64,000 nucleotides of DNA from Heliomarina baculiformis (GTDB lineage Bacteria; Pseudomonadota; Alphaproteobacteria; Rhodobacterales; Rhodobacteraceae), in NCBI RefSeq assembly GCF_019966545.1, contig NZ_JAIMIC010000002.1, positions 248,001 through 312,000 on the forward strand, given 5' to 3'. Numbering within the stretch: the stretch's first letter is position 1; each line of letters starts with the position of its first letter. A program made the translations under genes and the position numbers. This document shows positions 1-9,108 of the stretch, piece by piece. Under the pieces are notes generated by a model. It worked only from the letters and a program-made list of their open reading frames with translations. It searched no databases and was not told the DNA's origin.

Positions 1-1544
1 GGCGGCGGGGGCGCACCACGCTGGCAAGATCCTGACGGTAGGCGTCATCGCCCTTGTCGTCGTTGAGATCGTGTCCGGCAGACCGTTCTGCCTGTGCCGC
101 TGCTACGGCGGCGCGCAGGCGGCTGTAGGTGTTCCGGCTGGTGGAATACTCCGGCGCGTCCATTTTTTCTTCGGCGGCAGCCATCAGGCGGGAAACGTCG
201 TTATCCAATCCTTGCGTGGCCGTTTCTGTCTCTTCCATTTCGACATAATCGCTTTTGTGCGTCGCGGTGGGCTCTTCGGGTGTTTCCGGCTCTTCGGTCT
301 CACCGATCAGATCGTCCTGAAGCGCGGCGAGTTCGCGCATAAGGTCGGCTTCGTCCTCGGCGGAGAGATCGCTTTCGGTGCCGGTCATCTTCGTCGCCGG
401 AGAATAGCGTTCCATATCCGGTTCGTCGTCGCTGTCGTTTTCCTGCGACATGGCTTCGGCCGCTGCATCGCGACCGGCAAGAGCCGCTGCGATTTCCGCA
501 CGCTTGAGCTCTACACGACGGGCATTTTCACGCGAGATGGCGGCGTTTTCTTCGTCGTCAGCGGAGGAGAGCGGCGTTTCGTCGACTGTGGCTTCTCCGG
601 AGGTCTCGGCGGCGTCCGGTTCTGCTTCGTCGGATTCCATCTCTTCGACCAGTGCGACTTCTTCTTCGTCGGGCTCGGCGAAATAAGAGCTCAGGTCGAG
701 ATCGGGTTCCTCGTTCTCGTCTTCCGATACGATTTCAGGTTCTGCGTCTTCTTCTGTGTCAGCCAGAGGTTCCCGGGATTTCTGTTCGGCAAGGGCGGCG
801 AGAATACGGCCATCGTCTGCGGCACTGTCTTCTTCGTAATCCTCGTCATATTCGGTCAGACGACGCTCGGCATCGCCATCGGCGGTGATGGTTTCCTCAG
901 TCTCGCCCTCGGCGTCGATCCGGTCGAAGATGGCGGCAAGTTCCGTATCGGGCGCGTCGCTTGAGGTCGCGACTTCCTCGTAAATCGCATCCTCACCGGA
1001 CGCGGATTCGACTTTGTCGGCAGCTGCCTCGGTTTCTGCCTTCTCGGCCTCTTGTTCCGCCTCGTTACGGGAGACCACGGCGCGGATGCGTTTCAGCTTG
1101 GCTGCGATACTGTCGGGGCCGGTGCTGGCGCTGGCGACACTGGTCGATTCGGGGAAGGCTGCAAACGCGCCTTGTTGTGCCGAAACGGGCGAATTTTGCG
1201 TCGGCTGAACCATGTCTTCGGCGGTCTTGTCTGCCTTGGCAACGGGCGCTTCTGGTGACGACGGAAAGGGCGCGTTCTGATGCGAAGTGGCGCGGAGAAT
1301 GACACCGGTGCCCGCCTCGTCGGCACGGGCTTCGATTTGCCGACTGCGGTCGCGCTGGGCGATCTGGGTCAGCATTTCTGCGTCAAGCTTGGGAGGTTCG
1401 GCTCCGAAGTAACGGTCATCCGCTGCAAGCGTACGGAAATATTCTGCGATTTCCTTCATCATGTCGAAGGAATCGTCGAATCCTTCGAGCGTGCAGGAAA
1501 AAGTCCCGTAAGAAACAGTCAGAATCTTGTTGTTATTAACCATC
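1..1544 (-). CDS. Long acidic conserved hypothetical protein (C-terminus beyond the window)
   Basis: The minus-strand frame is open from an ATG at 1544 to the window edge, giving about 514 residues with no stop; the C-terminus is missing. It begins MVNNNKILTVSYGTFSCTLE, and the first 85 residues look folded (motifs EIAEYFRTLAADDRYFG and AEMLTQIAQRD). After that comes a very long Glu/Asp/Ala-rich, low-complexity stretch, interrupted by short basic helical pieces such as SIAAKLKRIRAVVSRNEAE and SRENARRVELKRAEIAAAL. The start is supported by an AGAGGACGA ribosome-binding site about ten bases upstream and by an in-frame stop just before it. There is no signal peptide or membrane segment. I do not recognise a function. 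The compact N-terminal domain with repeated helix-plus-acidic-linker units suggests a scaffold or partner-binding protein, but that is inference. The open frames on the plus strand here are mirror images of this gene. Confidence 0.8.
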
Positions 1545-1682
1545 AGATGCTCGTCCTCTGCATTTGAATGCAATGTCTTATACAATGTCGACAGCGTCAA
1601 AACCGGCCCGAATCTGTGCAAATGAAAGTATCATTTCGTGGCGAGATTGTGATCAGTTAACGAAAATGCCATTTAATTTTCC

Positions 1683-2357
1683 ATGAACGATAAACTTTTT
1701 TGCACCGGTGCGCCGGTAACGCTTGTCGGTGGCGGGGCCATCGACCCCGGCGATCTGGACCTTGCCCTGTCTCGCGCGCCAGCGCTCGTGGCGGCGGATT
1801 CGGGGGCGGCCCCGGTGCTTGCTGCTGGCCATGTGCCAGACGCGGTGTTCGGCGATTTCGACTCCATTTCGACGGACGCGCTGTCGCGCATTCCAGAAGA
1901 TAGGCTGTTTCGGATCGCAGAACAGGATACCACGGATTTTCACAAGGCGCTGAGCCGGATTTCAGCGCCAATGGTTCTGGCGGTCGGGTTTCTGGGTGAC
2001 CGTGTGGATCATCAGCTAGCTGTACTTAACGTGCTGGTTCAATTGACAGAAAAGGCCTGCGTATTGATCGGGCGGCACGAGGTGATCTTTCACCTTCCCG
2101 CGCATTTCGAGGTGCAACTTCAACCGGGTGACGTGGTTTCGCTGTTCCCGATGGGGGCGGTGAGCGGGCGTTCGACGGGGCTCGAATGGCCGATTGACGG
2201 GCTGGCTTTTACTCCGGCCGGGCAGATCGGGACATCCAATCGCGCGCTGGGGCCGGTTACCCTTGAAATGGACGGGCCGGGCATGGTGGGGATTTTGCCG
2301 CTTGCCCGCCTTGATGAGGTGATTGTTTCGCTCAGATCTCGGGCGGATGTGGTTTGA
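1683..2357 (+). CDS. thiN: Thiamine pyrophosphokinase
   Basis: A 224-residue cytosolic enzyme that transfers pyrophosphate from ATP to thiamine to make thiamine diphosphate. The family fold is clear: an N-terminal Rossmann-like half with AADSGAAPVL near residues 37-46 and the catalytic acidic motif FGDFDSIS near 56-63, then QDTTDFHKAL near 80 and a C-terminal beta half. DRVDHQLAVLNVL, near residue 107, is the usual thiamine-binding region. Length fits bacterial ThiN (about 210-230 residues). The start follows an AT-rich leader; no strong ribosome-binding site is seen. Its 3' end overlaps the convergent DMT transporter gene by 26 bases, so no terminator separates them. Confidence 0.9.
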   Translation: MNDKLFCTGAPVTLVGGGAIDPGDLDLALSRAPALVAADSGAAPVLAAGHVPDAVFGDFDSISTDALSRIPEDRLFRIAEQDTTDFHKALSRISAPMVLAVGFLGDRVDHQLAVLNVLVQLTEKACVLIGRHEVIFHLPAHFEVQLQPGDVVSLFPMGAVSGRSTGLEWPIDGLAFTPAGQIGTSNRALGPVTLEMDGPGMVGILPLARLDEVIVSLRSRADVV

Positions 2358-3297
2358 CGGCGACCTCGACGGCCGAGACCTTCCCGCGCTTTGCCGCTGC
2401 GCCACTGCGCGCCATGCGGCCTTCGCGCAGGATGATATAGAGCCCGGCCACGATGGTGACGCATATGCCAGCGGCGGCCAGATTATCGGGAAGGTCCTTG
2501 AACATCAGCCAGCCAAACAGCGTCGCGATGGGAATTTCGAGGTACTGCATGGGGGCGAGCGTGGCCGACGGGGCAAAGCGCAGGGACCATGTCATCAGCA
2601 GGTGCGCACAAGTGCCGATTATACCGATGCTGAGCAAAAGCGACCATTCATATGAGCTTAACGGGATCAGCGTGACGACCTCGTGCCAGCCAAGCCGGGT
2701 GCCGTAGAGTTCGATAGGCAGCAGGATCGCGCAGGCCATCACGCCGCTGACCGCTTGCAGGCCAATGGGGTCCGTTTCCTTGGCGATCTGTCGTGTCACC
2801 AGCATGAAGAGGGCAAAGTTCACCGCGACGAGCAGCGGCCAGAGGGCGGGCCAGCCGACTTCGGCAAAGCTTGGCTGGATCACCATTAGCGTGCCGCAAA
2901 ATCCGACGACGCAGGCCAGCAGCCGGCGCACGCCAACTTCTTCGCCCAGCACGTATTTCCCTAGCAAAAGCATGATGAAGGGCATGACAAAGGCGATGGC
3001 CACTGCGTCGGCGAGTTCGAGATATTGCAGCGCGGTGAACATGGCGCCGATTCCGATGATATGCATAACCGTCCGCAAAAGCGTGAGGCGCAGCACCCGT
3101 CCCGACATCCGCCAGATCCGCCTTGTGGCCAGCACAAGTGGAATCAGAACAACCGCCTGAACGGCAAAGCGGATCAGGATCATCTGCCCCAGCGGGACTG
3201 ACTGACCGATCAGCTTTGCCAGCGCATCGCCCATCGGGGCGAAGACGCAGAAACCGAGCATGAGAAGAATGCCCAATACGGGACGGTCTTGTGACAT
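2332..3297 (-). CDS. DMT-superfamily (EamA) transporter
   Basis: A 321-residue inner-membrane protein with about ten hydrophobic helices arranged as two EamA repeats. The first begins GILLMLGFCVFAPMGDALAK and the second begins around PIGLQAVSGVMACAILLP. The short basic C-terminal tail (REGRMARSGAAAKRGK) fits a cytoplasmic end. The family exports or takes up metabolites in the drug/metabolite transporter superfamily; the substrate cannot be read from sequence. It lies 66 bases downstream of sdaA on the same strand and may be co-transcribed with it and the glutathione-transferase gene. Amino-acid or derivative export would fit that context, but is only a guess. Confidence 0.85.
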   Translation of the reverse strand: MSQDRPVLGILLMLGFCVFAPMGDALAKLIGQSVPLGQMILIRFAVQAVVLIPLVLATRRIWRMSGRVLRLTLLRTVMHIIGIGAMFTALQYLELADAVAIAFVMPFIMLLLGKYVLGEEVGVRRLLACVVGFCGTLMVIQPSFAEVGWPALWPLLVAVNFALFMLVTRQIAKETDPIGLQAVSGVMACAILLPIELYGTRLGWHEVVTLIPLSSYEWSLLLSIGIIGTCAHLLMTWSLRFAPSATLAPMQYLEIPIATLFGWLMFKDLPDNLAAAGICVTIVAGLYIILREGRMARSGAAAKRGKVSAVEVAVKPHPPEI

Positions 3298-3363
3298 TTC
3301 TCAACCGTATGAGCGTGCCGTGGTTCTGGCAACACAGCTCGTGCGTGTTCCGTTACGGCAATG

Positions 3364-4737
3364 TCAGCAGTTCGGCACGTTTACAGCAAGGCCGCCCAGC
3401 GAGGTTTCCTTGTATTTCTCGCTCATGTCCGCGCCGGTCTGGCGCATGGTTTCGATACAGGCGTCGAGCGGGACCAGATGTGTTCCGTCACCGCGCAACG
3501 CGAGGCTCGCGGCGCTGACTGCCTTGATCGCGCCAAGTCCGTTGCGCTCGATACAAGGGACCTGAACCAGACCGCGCACCGGGTCGCATGTCATGCCAAG
3601 GTGATGTTCAAGCGCTATTTCGGCAGCGTTTTCAATCTGTTCCGGGGTGCCGCCCATCACAGCGCAAAGACCGGCAGCAGCCATTGCCGAGGCCGAGCCG
3701 ACCTCGGCCTGGCAACCGGCCTCGGCCCCCGAGATCGAGGCGTTATACTTGACCAGCCCGCCAATCGCGGCGGCGGTCAGAAGAAAATCCTCCACATGGG
3801 CCGAAGAGGCGCCGGGCACATGGTCGAGGTAGTAGCGCAGAGTGGCGGGCATCACACCGGCGGCGCCATTGGTGGGCGCTGTCACGACTTGCCCCCCGGC
3901 GGCGTTTTCCTCGTTCACCGCCATAGCATAGGCGCTCATCCAGTCGTTGATCGTGTGCGGCGGCGTGAGGTTAAGTCCGCGTTCTGCCTGAAGCGCGTCG
4001 TGGATCGCCTTGGCCCGGCGTTTGACCTGAAGCCCGCCGGGCAGGGTGCCATCGCTGGTGAGGCCCCGTTCGATGCAGTCGTTCATCACTTGCCAGATCC
4101 GCGCGGTACCGCGCGTCAGATCGCCGGGCGCGCGGCGCGACAGTTCGTTGGCGCGTTTCATCGCGGCGATGGATTTGCCCGACTCTCGGGCCATGTCGAG
4201 CATCTCGGCTGCGGATTTGAACGGAAACGGCACTGGCGGGCCATCGTCCTTAGCCTTGCCTTCGGCGAGTTCCGCCTCGGTCAGGACGAAACCGCCGCCG
4301 ACGGAGTAGTAGATTTCGCTGAGGATCACGTCGCCCTGCGCATCTGTGGCCATCAGGCTCATGCCATTGGCGTGGCCGGGCAGGGCGCGGTCATAGTCGA
4401 AAATCAGGTCGGTTTTCGGATCGAACTTGAGCGTGCCAAGCCCTTCGGGCGAAATGGTTTTGGTTTCGTGAATCTCGGCAAGCGCTTTTTCGGCGGCGTC
4501 GGCATCATAGGTCTCTGGCTGGAACCCGGCGAGACCTAGGATGGTCGCCCGGTCGGTGGCATGGCCGACACCGGTAAAGGCAAGCGAGCCATGCAGCGAG
4601 CCGCGCACCCCGGCCACGTCGAAGGGCGCGTCGCGGAGTTTATCGAGAAAGCGGGCGGCGGCGACCATCGGCCCCATCGTGTGTGATGAAGAGGGGCCGA
4701 TGCCGACCTTGAACATGTCGAAAACTGAGAGAAACAT
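3364..4737 (-). CDS. sdaA: L-serine ammonia-lyase (L-serine dehydratase), iron-sulfur type
   Basis: A 457-residue single-chain enzyme converting L-serine to pyruvate and ammonia. The N-terminal beta domain starts [20 protein letters not shown], the family signature that contacts substrate. The catalytic alpha domain carries three cysteines expected to hold the oxygen-sensitive 4Fe-4S cluster: C342 ([14 protein letters not shown]), C384 (MTCDPVRG) and C395 (VPCIERNG). Length matches the fused alpha-beta type of E. coli SdaA/SdaB. The start codon follows the stop of the glutathione-transferase gene with no gap (TAG-ATG), so the two are almost certainly one operon. Confidence 0.95.
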   Translation of the reverse strand: MFLSVFDMFKVGIGPSSSHTMGPMVAAARFLDKLRDAPFDVAGVRGSLHGSLAFTGVGHATDRATILGLAGFQPETYDADAAEKALAEIHETKTISPEGLGTLKFDPKTDLIFDYDRALPGHANGMSLMATDAQGDVILSEIYYSVGGGFVLTEAELAEGKAKDDGPPVPFPFKSAAEMLDMARESGKSIAAMKRANELSRRAPGDLTRGTARIWQVMNDCIERGLTSDGTLPGGLQVKRRAKAIHDALQAERGLNLTPPHTINDWMSAYAMAVNEENAAGGQVVTAPTNGAAGVMPATLRYYLDHVPGASSAHVEDFLLTAAAIGGLVKYNASISGAEAGCQAEVGSASAMAAAGLCAVMGGTPEQIENAAEIALEHHLGMTCDPVRGLVQVPCIERNGLGAIKAVSAASLALRGDGTHLVPLDACIETMRQTGADMSEKYKETSLGGLAVNVPNC

Positions 4738-5445
4738 CTAGGTGGCCGATCCTTCGGGCGGAGAGCAATAGGTGGGGGCGGTGAACGGTGTCGGGCCGAG
4801 ACCTTCGGCCTGCTGAGCGGCTTTCACGGCCTCTCGGGTTTCGAGCGCGGCGAGCAGGGCCGCCAGATGCGGTGTATCCGACAGTGCGAACCAACTGCGA
4901 TCGTCGTCCTGCGGGTAGAGCACCATCCAGCGCAGCAGGCATGCGATATAATAGCAAAGCACCGAGGGATGACTGCCATCCAACCAGACAGGAGTGGCGG
5001 CCGCAAGTTCTTCGAGTATCGCAAGGTGGTTCCGGATCCGGCTGCGCTGGGTCAGTTGCAGGGCGGTCTGCATGTCGGGCGCGTCTCCGACATATTGCAT
5101 CGGGTAGAAAGTGGTGCGCAGGTCAGTATGCAGGGTATTCGAGACAAAGAACAACCACGCGAGGAACTGTGCGCGTTCGGGTGTGCCGATGGCCGGGGCG
5201 CCGCAACCAGTGTTGTCGGCCAGCCAGAGCAGGATCGCGCCGGTCTCAAATATCACCCCGTCCGGCGTTTCCAGCGCTGGGATCAGGCCATGCGGGTTGA
5301 GCATTCGATAGGTGGGCGATGACTGTGCCTTTGCCGAGCGGTCCACAAGGACGGTCCGGTGGTCGATCCCCAGTTCGAGCATGGCCAGCCGCACGATCAG
5401 CGAGGCATTGTCCGGGGCATAGTGAAGACGAATTTCTGGATCCAT
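4738..5445 (-). CDS. Glutathione S-transferase family protein
   Basis: A 235-residue soluble protein. The N-terminal thioredoxin-like domain (residues about 4-80) includes NPHGLIPALETPDGVIFETG; the cis-Pro and the E-T pair correspond to the glutathione-binding G-site of this superfamily. An all-helical C-terminal domain follows. The catalytic Ser/Tyr is not obvious (LHYAPDNASLIVRLAML), so the class is unclear. It is the first gene of a probable operon with sdaA, whose start is directly abutting. The divergent rpiA begins 236 bases away. Whether it detoxifies electrophiles or helps protect the serine dehydratase cluster cannot be told from sequence. Confidence 0.85.
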   Translation of the reverse strand: MDPEIRLHYAPDNASLIVRLAMLELGIDHRTVLVDRSAKAQSSPTYRMLNPHGLIPALETPDGVIFETGAILLWLADNTGCGAPAIGTPERAQFLAWLFFVSNTLHTDLRTTFYPMQYVGDAPDMQTALQLTQRSRIRNHLAILEELAAATPVWLDGSHPSVLCYYIACLLRWMVLYPQDDDRSWFALSDTPHLAALLAALETREAVKAAQQAEGLGPTPFTAPTYCSPPEGSAT

Positions 5446-5681
5446 ATCCGCGCAATATCCTATCGGCAGACCGGGACAAGCAACAGATGCGACATCCTTT
5501 GGATAAAACCGGTCACGAGGTGAGCGGTGACAACCTTGTGTCGCAGGTTGCGCGGAATGAAGGCTGTTTCACAAGGATGTCAGCAGAACCAATGAATTGA
5601 CGCCGGTGCAGGTGAATTCGGCCCTCGCCCCTTGCGTGTAAACCCCCTATAACGCCGCGAAACCATACGGGAGTCGAAGCC

Positions 5682-6470
5682 ATGAGCGGACAGTTGTCCC
5701 CGATAGACAAGGCCAAGTTCGTTGCGGCAAAGCGTGCCGCTGATTTTGTCGAAGACGGGATGCGCGTCGGGCTTGGGACCGGCAGTACCGCCGCGTGGCT
5801 AGTGCGCTGCCTTGGCGAAATGGTCCGTGACGAGGGGCTCAAGATCAAGGCAGTGCCGACATCCACGCGCACCGCGGCGCTGGCCCGCGAAGTCGGGATC
5901 GACGTGATCAGCCTTGATGAGGCCAAGTGGCTTGATCTGACCATCGACGGCGCGGACGAATTCGACGGAGAGCTGAACCTGATCAAAGGCGGCGGCGGCG
6001 CGCTCTTGCAGGAAAAGATCGTGGCCACGGCCAGCGACCAGATGATCGTAATCGCCGACATCGGCAAAGAGGTCGAAACACTGGGCGCGTTCCCGCTTCC
6101 CATCGAGGTGATCCCCTTTGGCTGGCGTACCACGCAGTCGCTTGTCGAGGAACTTCTGATCTCGATGGATGTGCTGGGGCAGAACTCGACTCTGCGGATG
6201 AATGGCGAAACGCCTTTCGTCACGGATGAGGGTAATCACATCGTCGATCTGCACCTCAAACGAATTGGTGATGCGCGCCAGCTTGCATTGGTGCTGAACC
6301 AAGTGCCGGGTGTGGTTGAAAACGGGCTTTTCATAGATATCTGTGACATAGCTGTCGTCGGCTTTGGCGACGGCCGGGTAGAGTTGCGCGATATCCACAA
6401 GGGGACGATAGAGCACGACCGAATGGATTTTGTCGAAACCGACAATCTGTTCACCGATTTGACGGACTGA
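5682..6470 (+). CDS. rpiA: Ribose-5-phosphate isomerase A
   Basis: A 262-residue cytosolic enzyme interconverting ribose 5-phosphate and ribulose 5-phosphate in the pentose phosphate pathway. Family motifs are intact: GLGTGSTAAWLV near residues 30-41 (phosphate loop), DGADEFDGELNLIKGGGGAL with the catalytic acid near 90-108, and GQNSTLRMN. The ATG at 5682 follows GGGAGTCGAAGCC, an acceptable ribosome-binding site. Glutathione reductase follows after 27 bases on the same strand. The shared link is redox metabolism: the pentose phosphate pathway supplies NADPH to glutathione reductase. Confidence 0.95.
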   Translation: MSGQLSPIDKAKFVAAKRAADFVEDGMRVGLGTGSTAAWLVRCLGEMVRDEGLKIKAVPTSTRTAALAREVGIDVISLDEAKWLDLTIDGADEFDGELNLIKGGGGALLQEKIVATASDQMIVIADIGKEVETLGAFPLPIEVIPFGWRTTQSLVEELLISMDVLGQNSTLRMNGETPFVTDEGNHIVDLHLKRIGDARQLALVLNQVPGVVENGLFIDICDIAVVGFGDGRVELRDIHKGTIEHDRMDFVETDNLFTDLTD

Positions 6471-6497
6471 TTGGACTACTGAGGGACTGACACGCTG

Positions 6498-7868
6498 ATG
6501 AGCTTTGACTATGACCTGTTTGTAATTGGCGGCGGTTCGGGGGGCGTGCGCGCAGCCCGCGTTGCAGCCGGAGAAGCGAACGCAAAGGTCGCGCTGGCCG
6601 AGGAAGACCGTTACGGCGGCACCTGTGTGATCCGGGGCTGCGTGCCCAAGAAGCTGATGGTCTATGCGTCAAGCTATGCCGATATGCCGGAAATCGCCGC
6701 GCATTACGGCTGGGAGATCAACAAAGGCGCGTTCAACTGGGAAAGCTTTCGTGGCCACCTGAACTCCGAACTCGACCGGCTTGAAGGCGTCTATCGCAAG
6801 CTGCTGAAGAATTCGGGTGTGGATTCGTTCGACCAGCGGGCGCGGATCAAAGATGCGCATACGGTCGAACTCGACAACGGCGACACCTACACGGCCAAGC
6901 ATATTCTTGTCGCTACAGGCGGACGCCCGGTACGCCCCGAGTTGGAAAATGCCGAGCTGGGCATTGTATCGGACGATATCTTTCATCTGGAAACCCTGCC
7001 GAAATCCATGCTGATCGTCGGCGGCGGCTATATCGCCTGCGAATTCGCTTGTATCCTGCATGGTCTGGGTGTCGAGGTGACACAGTACTATCGCGGCGAA
7101 CAGATTCTGCGTGGTTTCGACGACGAAGCCCGCGAACTGATCGCCAGCTCCATGAAAGAACGCGGCATCGACCTGCAAGTCGAAACCGATATTTCCGCGC
7201 TGGCGCCCGCGGGCGACGACCGCGATGGCCCGGTCCGTGTGACCCGCAAGGACGGCGAGGAGGTCGAGTTCGACATGGTCTTCTTTGCCACCGGTCGGCG
7301 TCCGAATACGGTTTCGATGGGTCTGGAAGAGGTCGGCGTCAAGCTGGGTCGTTCGAGCGAGATCGAAGTGGACGAATACAGCCAGACGGCGGTGCCGTCT
7401 ATCTATGCCATCGGCGACGTCACCGACCGCGTCAACCTGACCCCGGTCGCAATCCGTGAAGGCATGGCCTTTGTCGAAACGGTCTTCAAGGGCAACCCGA
7501 CACCGGTGGATCACGCGCTGATCCCCTCGGCGGTCTTCACCCAGCCCGAGCTGGGTACGGTTGGACTGACCGAAGGCGAAGCTGCGAAACTTGGCGCGAT
7601 CGATGTCTACGCGACCTCGTTCCGGCCGATGCAGACAGCTTTTGCGGACAAGCCTGAAAAGGTACTGATGAAGCTGATCGTTTCGCAGGAATCGCGCAAG
7701 ATCCTGGGTTGTCATATCGTCGCGCCGGACGCGGGTGAGTTGATTCAGATGGCAGGTATTGCCATCAAGATGGGCGCAACCAAAGAAGATTTTGACCGGA
7801 CCGTGGCGGTTCACCCGACCATGTCCGAAGAGATCGTAACCATGCGGAGCCCGACGCGCTCGGGTTGA
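6498..7868 (+). CDS. gor: Glutathione-disulfide reductase
   Basis: A 456-residue FAD- and NADPH-dependent enzyme that reduces glutathione disulfide. The FAD dinucleotide fold is at VIGGGSGGVRAAR near residue 9. The redox-active disulfide is GTCVIRGCVPKK (C43 and C48). The NADPH fold is at IVGGGYIACEFACIL, followed by FATGRRPNT, and the C-terminal dimer-interface active-site motif is VAVHPTMSEE, containing the catalytic His-Glu pair. Length is typical. It sits just after rpiA and before hflK, 71 bases upstream of the latter's chosen start. Confidence 0.95.
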   Translation: MSFDYDLFVIGGGSGGVRAARVAAGEANAKVALAEEDRYGGTCVIRGCVPKKLMVYASSYADMPEIAAHYGWEINKGAFNWESFRGHLNSELDRLEGVYRKLLKNSGVDSFDQRARIKDAHTVELDNGDTYTAKHILVATGGRPVRPELENAELGIVSDDIFHLETLPKSMLIVGGGYIACEFACILHGLGVEVTQYYRGEQILRGFDDEARELIASSMKERGIDLQVETDISALAPAGDDRDGPVRVTRKDGEEVEFDMVFFATGRRPNTVSMGLEEVGVKLGRSSEIEVDEYSQTAVPSIYAIGDVTDRVNLTPVAIREGMAFVETVFKGNPTPVDHALIPSAVFTQPELGTVGLTEGEAAKLGAIDVYATSFRPMQTAFADKPEKVLMKLIVSQESRKILGCHIVAPDAGELIQMAGIAIKMGATKEDFDRTVAVHPTMSEEIVTMRSPTRSG

Positions 7869-7938
7869 ACGGCGCGCAGGCGCTTGGACATTCAAGGAAT
7901 TATGCCGCAAGATGGCGGCCTGGAGGGAAAAACAACAT

Positions 7939-9108
7939 ATGGCGGGCAATAGCGGCGGCCCCTGGGGGGGCGGAGGCTCTTCCGGCGGCGGAGGAAACCG
8001 GGGCAATAACGAAGGCGGAGAGCGCAACAACGGCGGCGGACGCCGTCCCGAAGGTGGCCAGATCCCCGAGATCGAAGACCTTGTCAAAAAGGGTCAGGAA
8101 CAACTGCGCGTCCTGATGGGCGGTCGCGGTGGCGGCAACGGCCAGAACGGCGGCGGATCGCGTCGCGGCGGTGGTGGCCCGATGCTGACCCGCGGGACCA
8201 TCGGTCTGGGTATTCTGGGCGCTGTGGTGCTCTGGGGTATGGCGAGCCTTTACACGGTCAAGCCCGAAGAACAGTCGGTCGAGCTGTTCCTTGGCGACTT
8301 CTCTGAAGTCGGGCAGCCGGGTCTGAACTTTGCGCCCTGGCCGCTGGTCACCTACGAGGTCATCCCGGTCACGCGGGAACAGACCGAGGATATCGGTACA
8401 GGCCAGCGCGGCAGCGAAGCCGGGCTCATGCTGACCGGCGACGAAAACGTGGTGGACATCGATTTCCAGGTGGTCTGGAATATCTCCGATCCGGCCAAGT
8501 ACCTGTTCAATCTGCGTGATCCGCGCCCGACGATCCGGGCAGTGTCGGAATCCGCGATGCGTGAAATCATCGCGCAGTCGCAGCTTGCGCCGATCCTCAA
8601 CCGTGACCGTGGTATCATCGCCGACCAGTTGCTGGACCTGATTCAGTCGACGCTGGACGCCTATGACAGCGGTGTAAACATCATTCGCGTGAACTTTGAC
8701 CGTGCCGATCCGCCTGAAAGCGTGATCGATGCCTTCCGCGACGTGCAGGCGGCCGAGCAGGAACGCAGCCGGTCGCGCAACATCGCTGACGCCTATGCTA
8801 ACCAGGTTCTCGCCGAAGCGCGTGGTCAGGCCGCACAGCTTATCGAAGAGGCCGAAGGCTATCGCGCCCGCGTGGTGAACGAAGCCACCGGTGAAGCGAG
8901 CCGTTTCAGCGCGGTTCTCGAAGAATACGAAAAGGCCCCCGAAGTGACGCGTAAACGTCTGTATCTTGAAACGATGGAGCAGGTTCTGGGGGATATCGAC
9001 AAGATCATCCTCGACGAAAACGGCAACGGATCGTCGCAGGGCATCGTGCCCTATCTGCCCCTGAACGAGCTTAACCGTAACCGCTCTACGTCGGGAGGGT
9101 CGAACTGA
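7939..9108 (+). CDS. hflK: FtsH protease modulator HflK
   Basis: A 389-residue membrane-anchored SPFH/prohibitin-domain protein. With HflC it forms a large periplasmic complex around the FtsH AAA protease and modulates turnover of membrane proteins. The N-terminal 60 residues are Gly/Asn/Arg-rich and disordered. One membrane helix follows (TIGLGILGAVVLWGMASLY), then the band-7 domain (KPEEQSVELFLGDFSEVGQP) and a long charged helical region (AAEQERSRSRNIADAYAN). The ATG at 7939 is preferred over one 27 bases upstream because GGAGGG lies at 7922-7927 and the protein then begins MAGNSGGPWGGGG, as in homologues. The stop overlaps the hflC start by one base. Confidence 0.93.
   Translation: MAGNSGGPWGGGGSSGGGGNRGNNEGGERNNGGGRRPEGGQIPEIEDLVKKGQEQLRVLMGGRGGGNGQNGGGSRRGGGGPMLTRGTIGLGILGAVVLWGMASLYTVKPEEQSVELFLGDFSEVGQPGLNFAPWPLVTYEVIPVTREQTEDIGTGQRGSEAGLMLTGDENVVDIDFQVVWNISDPAKYLFNLRDPRPTIRAVSESAMREIIAQSQLAPILNRDRGIIADQLLDLIQSTLDAYDSGVNIIRVNFDRADPPESVIDAFRDVQAAEQERSRSRNIADAYANQVLAEARGQAAQLIEEAEGYRARVVNEATGEASRFSAVLEEYEKAPEVTRKRLYLETMEQVLGDIDKIILDENGNGSSQGIVPYLPLNELNRNRSTSGGSN

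Noticed and set aside
71-964. A 297-codon plus-strand frame
   Set aside because: It is the Phe/Gly/Arg-rich mirror of the acidic minus-strand protein; the minus strand has the ribosome-binding site and a sensible protein.
3361-4539. A 392-codon plus-strand frame
   Set aside because: It is antisense to sdaA, which has all its iron-sulfur ligands and an operon-type start.
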